From the NCBI RefSeq assembly GCF_027595985.1, contig NC_073311.1:26873892-26937891 (forward strand): DNA of 64,000 bases, written 5' to 3'. The stretch is from Sorex araneus. Taxonomy: Eukaryota > Chordata > Mammalia > Eulipotyphla > Soricidae. Shown here piece by piece: positions 37,801-51,282 of this stretch. Position numbers and translations under genes: made by a program. The notes under the pieces are model-generated. The model was given only the letters and a program-made list of their open reading frames with translations. It was not told the DNA's origin and ran no database searches. The stretch's first letter is position 1. Each line of letters opens with the position of its first letter.

Positions 37801-40800
37801 TTAACAACAAGTCTCACAATGGAGACGTTACTGGTGCCCGCTGGAGCAAATTGATGAAGAATAGGGCAACGGTGCTACAGTACTACAGTGCTATCTCAGT
37901 ATCTCTCATGAGAGATACTGAAAGCAAGAATAATACAGCACAAAGTGCAAAGAGTCACACAAATGCAAGCATAATTCAGCACAAAGGGGCACTTTAATAA
38001 TTTCTTGCATATGGGATTTATTAACAACCATCAATACTGATAAATTAATTTCTTTCTGAAAAGAGGGATTAAATAGTAAAAGGCCACAGTTGCTAATTTA
38101 CACAAGAACTGAATTCAAGTTTGTCAACCTCAGCTCTGCATAACTTGAATAAAGCATATAAGTGAATTACTTTGTGCTACTTTATAATTATGTATACAAC
38201 CAAAATAAACATCCTTAGTCTTTACAGTTGAGTAATTAATTCATGATAACACTAGGTAAAATATAGTAATGCATAATATAATTTATATAAATATGTCATT
38301 TCACGGACTGGAGCAATGGCACAGTGGCTAAGGTGTTTGCCTTGCACGCAGCCGATCCGGGTTCGATTCCTCCGTCTCTCTCGGAGAGCCCGGCAAGCTA
38401 CCGAGAGTATCAAGCCCGTGCAACAGAGCCTGGCAAGCTACACGTGGCGTATTTGATATACCAAAAACAGTAATAAAAAGTCTCATAATGGAGACATTAC
38501 TGGTGCCTGCTCAAGCAAATGGGATGACAGTGCTACAGTGCTATGTCATTGAAGATAAGTACATATATAGCTAAAGATAATGGCAATACACATTAATAGT
38601 TATTAATTAAACCCCAAATATAACACTGTCCTATTTCATATCAAATTTCTCACCAAATATAAAATGGTTTTTGTTTAACAAAATAAAATGAAATACATAA
38701 AAACTGACCAGTAAAAATTTCCTTCCTCACTTTGAAGGTGTCCACAAATGGAGTGATGATGCCTTCAACTGTACCAAACATGCTGCCAAGCCCGAGATTT
38801 ATTAGCATGAGGAAGAACATCACTGACCAGAAGGGAGATCCAGGGAAATGTGTCATAGCTTCTGTAAAGGCAATAAAAGCTAAGCCCGTACCCTGAACAG
38901 CCTGCAGAATACACAAGACATAAGTATTAACACAGAGCAATGTTGAGTGACAGTGCATGTATCAGTTACAGAGCAAAGGGGAATCTCTGAAGAATGACCA
39001 AGGGCTACTCAAATTTAGTATGCTAATATTTTACCTCTCAAAAAACTTCAAATTGACTATCATCTCATAAATATAACAGATAGACCAGAATGTTTTATGT
39101 GTCTAAAGGTGAGTCATTAATTAATTTCATTCTTACACATATCAGAGGGTATTTTTGCATTTTTTAAAAATTATGGGTGGCTTTCACATAAGTTTTTATT
39201 TGTAGTCTCTACCTAGATATCTCTTTTTTTCAAATTTTATCTTAGTTTTGCTTTTTTGGGAGGGGTCACACCCAGTGAGGCTCAGGGGTTACTCCTGGCT
39301 CTGTGCTCAGGAATTACTCCTGGAAGTGCTTAGGGGACCATATGGGATGCTGGGGATAGAACCAGGTCAGCCTTGTGCAAGGCAAATGCCCTAACTGCTG
39401 AACTATTGCTCCAACCCATGAAGATATCTTATGTGCTTAAATGACAATCATATCAATTAAATTTTCCTTTCTTGACAGAAAGGAAGGAGGATGGCAAGCA
39501 AACCTGGATATTTATTAATGCTCACCACTTGTGTTTATTAAAATATATAGGCCATGGCTAAGGAAAGGAATTTGATCTTGAGTTGTGAACCTAATTATTA
39601 AAATGTCCAAATACAATCACAATATTTAAAAACTCGCATATTATAAAAATGACAGCCAGAAAGTTCAAATTTCTCATTGCAAATAGCAAAAAAAAATTAA
39701 CAAACTAATCTTCATTTTCTATGATGAAAAGAGTTTAATCAGGGCCAGAGTGAGAGTTCAGAGGAGAGGATGAGAGGATGCTTGCTTTGCAAGGGCCGGT
39801 CCCTGACATGCCAAATTGTTGCCCCGGCCCTCCATAAGTGATCTCCAAGTACAGAGCCGTGGCAATCCCTGAGCACCTCTGGGTCTGGCTGTCAAACCAA
39901 AACAAAAACAAAATAGCTTAACTACATGTATATTTTAAACAAAAACATTTTTTGAGTGAGGTTTTGGGCTATACCCAGCTGTGCTCAAGGCTTACTCACT
40001 CTGGTACTAAGGATCACTCCTAGCAGTGCTCAGAAGACTATATGGGATGCTAGAGACTGAACCGGGATTAACAGCACTCCGGGCATGCACCCTACCTGCT
40101 GTACTATTTCTCCAGCTTGAGTTCTATTTATACTTAAACTGTTATAGACTCGTCAATGAAATTTCTTTTTAAAGAGTAGCAAAGCCTATTTAAGATAGTA
40201 TCGTCTCTGAAATAATGTTTAAGCAGCATAATCCTCCATAGACATTTGAAAGATCATTTTCTGGATAATACATATTTTAATTTAACGATCTTATTTTATT
40301 ACTCAACCATATCCTACTAACTTTATTTAGCTCATCTTCAATATGACAGGAATTGAGATGAAGAGCAGGAAACTCATCTTCTTCCACTTTCTGAATAATG
40401 TCATAAACCAAATGATAATCTTCTGCAGTGATAGCTGAAAGGTTGATATGATGGGGGATAATATCCTGACTAATATTGCCCATTTTCAAATATTCCATGA
40501 TCATTTCCGTGTTTCTGCAAAACAGAACAGCATATGACTCAACATTTATGGTCCCATTGGGTATATTTTGTTCATAATTATGTCATCAAAAGCTAAAAGA
40601 AATTGTCCATACACTACAATGCATTTCTCATTTATGACATTCGCTTTGAAGCCCAGAACTGCAAATACCACCAGCGCTGCCAGAACAGAAGTGAAAAAAT
40701 TGACGAAGGACACCAGGACAGCATCAAAGTGGCAGTTGTTGTCCCTCTTGTTGTAGCTTGAAAAGGCAATGACGCCACCAAATCCCAGACCTAAGGCATA

Positions 40801-43800
40801 GAACACCTGAGTCGCAGCCTCTCTCCACACCTTGGGTTCCAGCATTATTTCGATCTGTTTAAAGTAAACGTAGTAGAAGTCAGCTGCAAACATGATACTA
40901 TTATAAAAATAATGTAGGTGACATTAGTTCAACTAAACAGTACATGTGATAATGATATTTAATTATCCAAAGGTTATCCAAATCTGGAGAGTAATGTGTT
41001 ACTAAATAGAAAAAGCAATGTTTTTCATTCAAGTACAGGGAATATGAGCAAGATTATCAAGACTTAGATAAAGATTTTACTTACAGGGTGAGTTCCTCAT
41101 TACATGGGATTTTTAAATATTTTTACAACAAATTGTGAAAGAAATATTAAAAGAGAAAATAATTATTCTATTTATTTCTTTTTATTCATTTCTATTCAAT
41201 GTGAGATAAATGAGCTGTCAAAAAAGTTGAATAAGATTCTGAATTTTGTACTTCCTAGTGGCAATCTAATATTCAATGCAGATAATAATTATAAACCCAG
41301 TTGCTTAATTCTTTGTATTTCACATAGTCCCTATTTATTCAATACTTTTATGAAAACATTTTTAGTAAATTAGAGAAATTGAACTCTCTCATCTCTTCTA
41401 TTCAAATATAAAGTTCTAAATTTCTAAATCTGTAAGAATACGTATTTCAAGTAACTGCCTTTTTTCTTAATGTCACTTAGCATTGTATATAGTAAAAGAT
41501 ATACAATTAAAATTCTAGTCATATTAAACATGTACCTTAAGAAACAGTTGTTTTGTTTCTGTAATAGTAGTGTTCAAATAGATATTTTATCTATTTTTAC
41601 CATTACTAGCAATGCAGTGACCTTTATGGAGAATAATCAAGCATAATTAAGAATGGGTTCCACATACAAAATCAGATCTTGATTCTGTTATCTAATAGTA
41701 TAAAAAAGTGTAAAATAGGAAAAGTGGCTTGTTCTGAATTTCAATACACAGTGAAATATGGAAGTAGCAAACAAAAAAGTTATTACTGTATTGCCTATCA
41801 AAAACTTACTAATGTATACTGATTAAATACAGTGCCAGGCACTTCAGTAAGCATTTTTAATTAATTAATTCTATTCAATACAATACATAAAATTATGGCC
41901 AAGAATATAAAACTTAGAAAATTCTATCTAACTTACCTAATTTACACAGCAGTTCTGGGCTGGACATAAAATTTGAACATAGGTATTCTGTAACCCATGT
42001 TTTCTCAAATATTAGTTATTTTTCCATTATCTTTAGTTACTATAGTTGAAATTTATGCAATATTTTGACGAAAAATAAGGATTATAATTTACGTACAAGT
42101 AAGATGCATTTATTTTACTATGACTATTTTATTATGCAATAGTTCATGCTGATCTGTGAGACTACTTATAAACTGTCTATCTCTGTTGAATCCACTAGAT
42201 GGCAGAAGGCAGCTATTTAACTAAAAACATTCTGATTACCTCCAATGCAGGAACTAATAAATTCAGGGTTTAGGGAATGGTTAGGGAGATTAGAGAAAAT
42301 ACCCTTAATAATAAAAATAGAGAGATCTTAAGCATTTGACAGCTTTTTATTGCTTATATACTGTCACACTGTAACAATTTTATCAAGGAAATCATCAAGG
42401 ACAATTATCAAGAATTGTCAAGGAAAAATGAAATAAAGAACTAAATTTTTATTTGACTTTTAGAATTAACTAAATGTTAATAGTAATTTCTAGTTCTGTC
42501 CTAAAATATCACCAATATTTCAATTTTAAATGCAGTATTATAAATACAAATTAATTATTGCAATTTTAAATACAGAATGACAGGGATATATCTAGGAAAA
42601 AATTAAAATTGTAAAAATTCACATGGAAGCTAGTTATTCTCTAAATTCTGAAAAAAAATATTTCAAATACTGATGTTTGTCTATTAGGTACGGCCCATTT
42701 GAAGGTGATTTGTTTTATATTATAGCTGAAATTTGTATCTCTTAGCAAGTTATTTGCAAGTAGCTCCTACAGTTCTAGAGGTTTAACAAGATTTTTTTTT
42801 CTTTTGGGGGTCACACCCAAAGATTCCTGCACTCAGGAATTACTCCTGACAGAGCTTGGGGGATTATATGGGATGCCAGGGATTAAACCCATTGGTCAAG
42901 TGCAAGGCAAATGCCCTACCCACTGTACTACCACTCCAGCCCCAAACAAGTTTTTTTTTTAAATAGTCAAGAAAGGCAGAAACAATGTCAGCACTTTTGC
43001 CTCTAATGATTGGACATCAGTAGGAACCAGACACCCAATGAACAGAGCTTCATCAACAAGTATCAACAAAAGAGTGCCAGAGTACAAAAGTGACAAAGAA
43101 CTCTGGGAGCCAAGGAATAATCTAATTTTCCCCAAATCTCAATGTTGATTGGATATTTATATTTCAGATAACACCCATTTCAGAACTAATTTTGATTATG
43201 TCTTTATAACTCAGTGTCTGCCTAGAATTCTGTTAGCAAAGAAAGAGGTGCAATCTGATTCCAGTAAAAAAAAGAAATCAGAATATATACATACTTCAAA
43301 ACTTCTATTTATTACTTCTATTTATTAAAATATAGTATTTTAATAAAATTTATTACTTCTATTTATTAAAATATAGTAGACAATGGTCATTTGAAATAAT
43401 ATGGAGCATTTAAAACTGAAGGTCGATCAAAACTTACAGATGTATTTTAAAATGTTTGCCCTTGGGGCTGGAGCAATAGCACAGTGGGTAGGACGTTTGC
43501 CTTGCAAGCAGCCGACCCAGATTTGATTCCCAGCATCCCATATGATCCCTGAAGCACCGCCAGAAGTAATTCCTGAGTGCATGAGCCAGGAGGAACCCCT
43601 GTGCATCGCTGGGTGTGACCCAAAAAGCCAAAAAAAAAAAATAAAGTTTGCTCTTTTCAGGATGGCTAATGTTAAAGCTCTAAAGAGTCCATTGTACATA
43701 TGTCAGAGTACATAATCCATAAATACAAGTGTTGGCACATTACTGGAGAAAACGTAATACTTTCATGATCACAGGTCTTTAAAAAATTCAAAACATACCT

Positions 43801-46800
43801 TAGGGGTAAACATATGGCGAATACCATCAAGCGAACCATTTAAAAGTAATGCTCTGATTAGGAAGCAAAGAAGTACAATGTATGGGAACACAGAACTAAA
43901 ATACATGACCTGCAAAAAATAAAGGGGAGGAGGGAGTGAGACACATGAAAGATAGTCTTATACTAATTTACAGTTAGGATAAAATGTGAATTCTATTTTC
44001 TCACCTGAGCAGCCTTCTGTGGGAGTTTACACCAGCCTGTCCCACTCCCTCCTCACTGGCCTCTCCCACAGAGGCCCTCTTCAAGGAGAGAGCAACATTT
44101 CAAGCCCTCAGGACCTAAGGGAGCAGTGGGCACAATTTCCTCTCCCCTGCAAATGACTCACTCCTATTTGGTATTTAAATCTCATCTTTATTTGCTCAAG
44201 TCCACCCAAGAAGTCTAAAGTAAGACTGAACCATTTTCAGTCCTTATCTCCCATCTTCCCTCCCCTCAATGACCCAGAAACCTCTATGATTGTTTTGTTG
44301 TTGGCAGTACTGAACACTGTTTAAATTGCTGTGTTGGTTTGTCAATTCCCCTCCAGGAATAAAAGCTCCTTGAGGATACAGCAAAACCGGTTCGAGGCAG
44401 GAACCTGATCATGAATAACGAATCCAATCATGACATAACTCTGGACAAACATGTTACAGTGCAACAACTTGGACATTTTCTCTAGTTCTATTGGTTTTAG
44501 TTATATTTAAAAATATGTGGAACCCCCGAAGGGAAAGAATATTGTCTGATCACAGTTCTAATGTCTGTCAGCATCCAGAACAGTAAAAACAACACTTCTT
44601 TTTCCCTTTGACTTGATTCAGTGATTTAGAGATTGTGGTCACAGGGCTGAGATTTCTCTTCTACATGATACAGAAGAAAATTAAAGTTTCAGTAAAACTG
44701 ATTTCAGTAAAATAAGTTTTGTAGGCAAATGAAATTAAATGAAAATGAAACTAAATTGATGCATAATCTTTTAACAGCTCAGTTCTTTAAGATCTTTGTT
44801 TTCATATAATATCTTTACGTATCTTTTTGTCACGCTGTGTGATTGTTTGCAAGATTGTTTTTGACTGATAGTCAGACATACAACTTTGAGGCCAGAGAGA
44901 GAGTGCAAAGGTAGGTTGTTAGTCTAGCATGTGGTTCAACTAAGTTCCATCCCTGTCACCCTATCTGGTCCCCTGAGCCTGCTGGCAGTGATCCCAGAGT
45001 GCAGAGCCTGTAGTAAGCCCTGGATATCAGAGGGTATGGCCACAAAACAAAAACAAAAACCACACATCTTTGCGTTATCCCTAGAAAATTTCTTCACTGA
45101 GTATTCCACTCTCTATTTCAAAACTGAGGAATTGTGACACTTGTTAGACTCCTAGGGTCTTTATTTCCTCACTCAAAGCCACTCTCTCCTTGATGTCCTC
45201 TCACTGAAATAATAAATCAGATATGCCATGAAAGTTGTAGTATATTTTGCTAAAATTGTATTACACACCTCTAAAACTTGCTAAAAAGCTATGCTATGAA
45301 AATGAATATTATTTTTTAAGTGATAATAAAAGGTAGCCTATGCCTAAGAAGAAATAAAACATGGTAGAGAAACTCGCTAGCAGGGTTTGGAGTGCTCTGG
45401 TTTGCCACAGTTGGTTCTTTTTCCACCAATGACAGTATCTTAGGAAGTATATAGCTCTGTAGCACTGTCGTCCCATTGTTCATCAATTTGCTCAAGAGGG
45501 CACCAGTAACGTCTCCATTGTGAGACTTGTTACTGTTTTTGGCATATCAAATATGCCACGGGTAGCTGGCCAGGCTCTGCCATGTGGGTGAGATATTCTT
45601 GGTAGCTTGCCCGGCTCTCTGAGAGAGATGGAGGAATCGAACCCGGGCCGGCTGCATGCAAGGCAAATGCCCTACCCACTGTGCTATCCCTCCAGTCCTA
45701 GGAAGTATATAACTATGATTAAATTTGGCTTCCAGACCTACCCGGTTACTTATGATCTGACTTACTTACAATCCTACATAGTAGAGAACAGATTTGCAAT
45801 TAGTCAAAAGTGATATGGAATATAAAATACAAATCAGATTTGAGGGATCTAATATGAAAAAAATAACAACTTTAACAACTGGCCCTTATTTGATGATGTA
45901 ATATAATTTTTAGGAGGCAAAGAAAGAGCACAGGGGCTGAGGCATTTGCTTTGCTTGCCATGGATCTTGGCCAATTCAGGCTCCTGGGTATCTCCCAGAG
46001 GGACCCCAGAGCACAGAGTTAGGAGTAAGCCCTGAACATAGTCATGCATGGCCCAATAACAAGCCCTTCCTGCACCCCAAGAAAAACAACGTATTTGGTA
46101 ATCATACAGTATTCATAGAAATTAAAGATTTTCAAAAATATTAATTTCTGCAGAAAAGAAAGTGAAAAAAGCAGCAAGGGGGTGAATTCAAACATCAGAT
46201 TTCATTTGCTTGCTTAGCGTATTTTTTAAAGAGTCATCTGCTTATTAATTAACTTTAAAGTGGCAAGAAGCAAATATCAGTGAAGTCATATTTCTTTCCT
46301 TCAAAGAGTTTACTGTTTGGTTAGTAAAAGTATGACAGATGGAGATATTATTATCATATTATAATTACAGAAGTGAGGCTAGAGATGAGGACAGTTCCCA
46401 GCAAGACTTCTGGTTCTGATGCTAGTTCTTAATACTTTTGACATTTTGGGCAAGTTACCCAACTTCTCAAACTTATATTATTCTATGAATTAGTCCTAAA
46501 AGCAGCAATTGCTTCTTAAATTTATCTTTAGAATTAAGATATGTAATTAAATAAAATACTTATATTTTAGATTGGAATTATAAAATATTGCAATAATATA
46601 AAATACTTAATACGGTATCTAGTGCAGAATGAGCCTGTCATTTACACTGGCTTTTATTATTGCTCATGTTTTGATTTTTGTCAGAAATATATTCACTCTC
46701 ATCACTATTATTACTACTACACTAGTATTCTAACTCCTGCTGTTATATCAGGGTTACAGGTAAAAAATAAGCCAGAAAATAAAAATATACTTGATGAAAT

Positions 46801-49800
46801 CTATGTATGGGGGTTGGGGAAGGAAGTATAGAAATGAATTTCTAATGTTCAGAAAGAATAAAGAATAAATTCTTGATAGGGACTGGAGCCATAGCACAGC
46901 AGGTAGGGCGTTTGCCTTGCACATGGCCGACCAGGGTTCAATTCCTCCATCCCCCTCAGAGAGCCCAGCAAGCTACCGAGAGTATCCCGCCCGCACAGCA
47001 GAGCCTGGCAAGCTACCTGTGGCATATTCGATATGCCAAAAACAGTAACAAGTCTCACAATGGAGACGTTACTGGTGCCTGCTCGAGCAAATCCATGAAC
47101 AATGGGAAGACAGTGCTACAGACAGATAGTGCTATAGCCTAGTTGAGATAGGTAGATAGATTTAAATTAATAATAATGAGGAGGAGAAATTCATTTTGAA
47201 AGCAACTAGTAATAGCAATTACTTTCTGCATACATCATTTAAAAATTAGAATATCCAGACTTATTTGATGTCTTCCATAATCAGCATTTTATAATTTTTC
47301 ATTTATCACTTGAGTGTTTGTATTAGTTTAAATTCCTATTGGGGTTTACCATAGCTACTCAATGAAGTTCAGATCTTCAAGAATTATTTCATATGACAAA
47401 TATATAGATATATATATGTATATGTGTGTGAGTGTGTGTATATATATGTATATATGTAGTGGGGGCCATATGTAGTGGTACTCAGGGCTTACTTCTGTCT
47501 CTGGGATCAGAGCTCACAACTGGCAATGGTCAGGGAAGATCATATGCAATTCTAGGGTTTGAACCCAGGTTAGCCGCACACAAGGCAAGCTCCTTTGTAC
47601 CATCTCTCCAACTCTAAGGTGTTTTTAATGCAACTTTTCCTAAGAACGCATATAATTAAGAAATATAAATCATATAGAACAAGTAAAATTAAGTCTTTAT
47701 TTTACCACCTTCCTTAATTCCCATGATTGAAATTCACTGGTAATGACAGAACTATAGCATGAGAAACAACTGAATAAATAGCAAAAAGAACTTACAGGCA
47801 CTGATAGAAAAATTACAAGAAAGTGCTTGATTAAATAAAGACTATCACCTACTTCAAATTTTTCTATAAAAATATTTATCTTTAGGTCATTTCCATATAT
47901 TTGTAAAAGCAACAGCCCTCCCCCACCCCTGCCAAATTTTTCACCAACTACTTAGAATAAAGTGCTTACTAGCAGTTTGCCCACAATTTATAGCAGAGCT
48001 TGAGGAAGCATTAGACCGAGGCACGGTGATGAGCAGAATCAGGAGGGGCTCTAATATACTAACTTTTCCAGATGATTGAATGCCTTTGATCATAGCCAAA
48101 CAAACCATGACCCAGGCAGCCAGCAAGCAGACGGTCATCTTCCAGTTTAAGCCCCCACTTTCAGAAATGGAACTGGAAATATTCAGGGCTTCTCTGTACC
48201 AATAATAGGTGGTAGCAGAACTTTTTTCACATTCTGGCTCTACAACTTCAGAAAGAGAGGTAACACAATCATTTCAGACTACAGGAATAACAAGACTATT
48301 GTTTATCCGTAAGCTTATTCAACAGAAGCATCTAAAATCACTTTTATTGAAAACTTAATTGTGAAAAAGGCAAGAACAACTTTTTATATGTTAATGAGAT
48401 GTTTATAAAATAGGAACCTAATGTTTTTGATCCAAGTATTGAAAATCTATCAGACTTCTTACCACTCCATTACCTAACTAGTTCTGGATCAAAGTTATCA
48501 TGCATGCTACTGGCTATATGTGGATTTTGAAATGACAAAATAGTTAGAAATGATCACTCTGGACAAGAACTTAGTAAAGGGATACACATGATAACCTTTC
48601 AGTATCTATATTATAAATCATAATCTCCAAAAGGAAAGTGTGAGAGAGAGAGAGACAGAGAGAGACAGACAGAGAGACAGAGAGAGACAGAGAGAGAGAA
48701 AGTGCCTGTCACAGAGGCAGGGAGTGGTGGGGGGGAGGGAAAATGGGGACATTGGTGGTGGGAAATGTACACTGAAGAAGGGATGGGTGTTGGAACAATG
48801 TATGCCTTAAATCCAGTCGCGAACAATTATAACTGTATATCTCATGGTGATTCAATTAAAAAATTATTAAAATATATTTTTTAAAATTTTTAAATAGAAA
48901 GAAGTGGAAAGTAATCTACAAATGAATGTTGTATATATGCAAAACAGAAATCAGATTTGGGAGATTTTGTATTAGAAAAGCTAGGTCATTACATTAATAG
49001 TTATAATAATTACATTTTAAAAAGTTAATGTTTAGATATGTTGGATTAAATAAAATGTTTTTTCTGTTTCTTTACTTTTTTTTTGTTTGTTTCTTTACTT
49101 TTAAATGTGTTTACCACAAAATTTTATACATGAATGAGTTGCAGTCTGTGTAAATTGAACATTACAATTTAAAAAGTTGTTTATATTTTAGAATATAAAA
49201 CAGATGATAGTAACAGAAGACATGAAGTGATTACTTCAATCAAAATTCATTTTGTCTTCTGGGTTTTAATAAAAACAAAAGGCATGAAGAAAGTTCTACC
49301 AAAAACAACAAGTCTTCCCTCTAAGATCTAACATCAGGCATAGGAAAAGATTAGCCCTTTCACCACTTCTATTCAATAGTACTTGCCATAGCAGTTACGC
49401 AAGAAAAAGATATCAAGGGTATCCAGATAGGAAAGGAAAAGTCAAGCTCTCACTATATGCAGATGACCTGATAGGATGTTTAGAAAATCCTAAAAATTCC
49501 ACAAAAAAGCTCCTAAAAACAATAGATTTGTATAGTGAAGTGGCAGGTTACAAATAAATATACTCAAAAGATCATCACTTCCCCCTACTTCAAACTGTAT
49601 TGCAAATGGGGCAGTAATTAAAACAGCATGGTATTAGAATTAAGACAGACCCACAGATCAGTAGAATGAAGTTGAATATTCTGACATAAACATCACTTAA
49701 TCTTTAATAAAGGAGCAAGGAATATGAAGTGGAGCTAGGAAAGCCTCTTTTTTTTTTTTTCTTTTTGGGTCACACTCCGGGATGCTCTGGAGGTGCTCCT

Positions 49801-51243
49801 GGCTTTGCACTCAGGAACTACCCCTGGCAGTGCTCGGGTGACCATATGGGATGCTGGGAATTGAACCCGGGTCAGTCGTGTCCAAAGCAAACGCCCTACC
49901 CGCTGTGCTATCGCTTCAGCCCCTAGGAAAGCCTCTTAAACAAGTGATGATGGAAAAACTGTGCTGCTACAGGCAAAAAAAAAAAAAAAAGGAACAGATT
50001 TCTTTCTAATGCCAGGCACAAAAGTCAGATCAAAATGATTAAAGGGTCCAACATCAGACTTCAGTTTATAAGGCACATGGAAGAAAATGTAGGCAAAACC
50101 CTTCATGATACTGAAGCTAAAAGAATCTTCAAAGATAAAACACCACCTACCAAGTAAGTAGAAGCAAAGATAAACAAATGGGACTGCACCTCAAAAGAAA
50201 TGGTGACCAACATATATAGACACTCCATTGAATGGGAAAGATTATTATTTACCCAATAGCAATCTGATAAGGGGTTAATACCAAGACATTCAAGGCACTG
50301 GTAGAACTTTACAAGAAAACAGACAACCAATCTTTTTGGGGGAGAGGAAATGAACAGTAACTTCCTCAAAGAAGAAATACAAAAGGTCAAAAGTCACATG
50401 AAAAAAAATGTGACTACATGGATGTGACTACATCGCTAATCATCAGGGAGAAGCAAATCAAAACAACACTGAGGTATTATCTCAAACCCCAGAGACTGGT
50501 ACACATCCCAGAGAATAAGAGAAACCATCACTTGTGAGGATGCTGGGATAAAAGAACTCTCCTTCACTGTTGGTAGGAATGCCAAAAGGTCCAGCCTTTT
50601 TGGAAAACAACATGAACATTTTCAAAAAACTAGAAATTGAACTTCCATTTGACCCAGGAATGCCACTTCTGGGACTATATTCTGTGGGCCCAAAAAAGCA
50701 GAAATGCCATCAGCACTTCTATATTCACTGCAGCACTATTCATAATAGCCAAAATCTGGAAATAACCTGAGTACTTGAGAACAGATAACCAGATAAAGAA
50801 ACTATGGTATATCTACACAATAGAATACTACACAGCCACCAGGAAAAAGGAAGTCATGCAATTTGCTTAAAAATTGATAAACATAGAGAGAATCAGGTTG
50901 AGTTTTCAAAATGAGTCAGAAGGAGAGACCTGGAATAACTGCACTCATTTGTGAGATATTTTTAAAAAATCATAGTATAAGACTAATATCCAAGGACAGA
51001 AAAAACAGGGTCCAGGAGGACTGGACCATGGTTGGAAGCTTGCCACAAGTGTGTGGGAGGTGGAATGCAGCTACGATAGAGAAGGGACCGCTATGACAGT
51101 AATAGTTGGAAATGATCACTCGGGACAAGAACTGAGTGCTGAAAGTAGGTAAAGAGATATACATGATAACCTTTCAGTAACTGTATTTCAAATCATAATG
51201 CCCAAAACGAGAGAGGAGGGGAGGGGAGGGGAGGGGAGAGAGT

Positions 51244-51282
<39 letters not shown>

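Noticed and set aside
40514..40534. In-frame exon extension upstream of coding exon 7 (to restore frame with the GTAGTG donor)
   Set aside because: It would need an acceptor without a pyrimidine tract. The third donor (GTATGG) with the strong ttttgcag acceptor restores the frame with the expected protein length.
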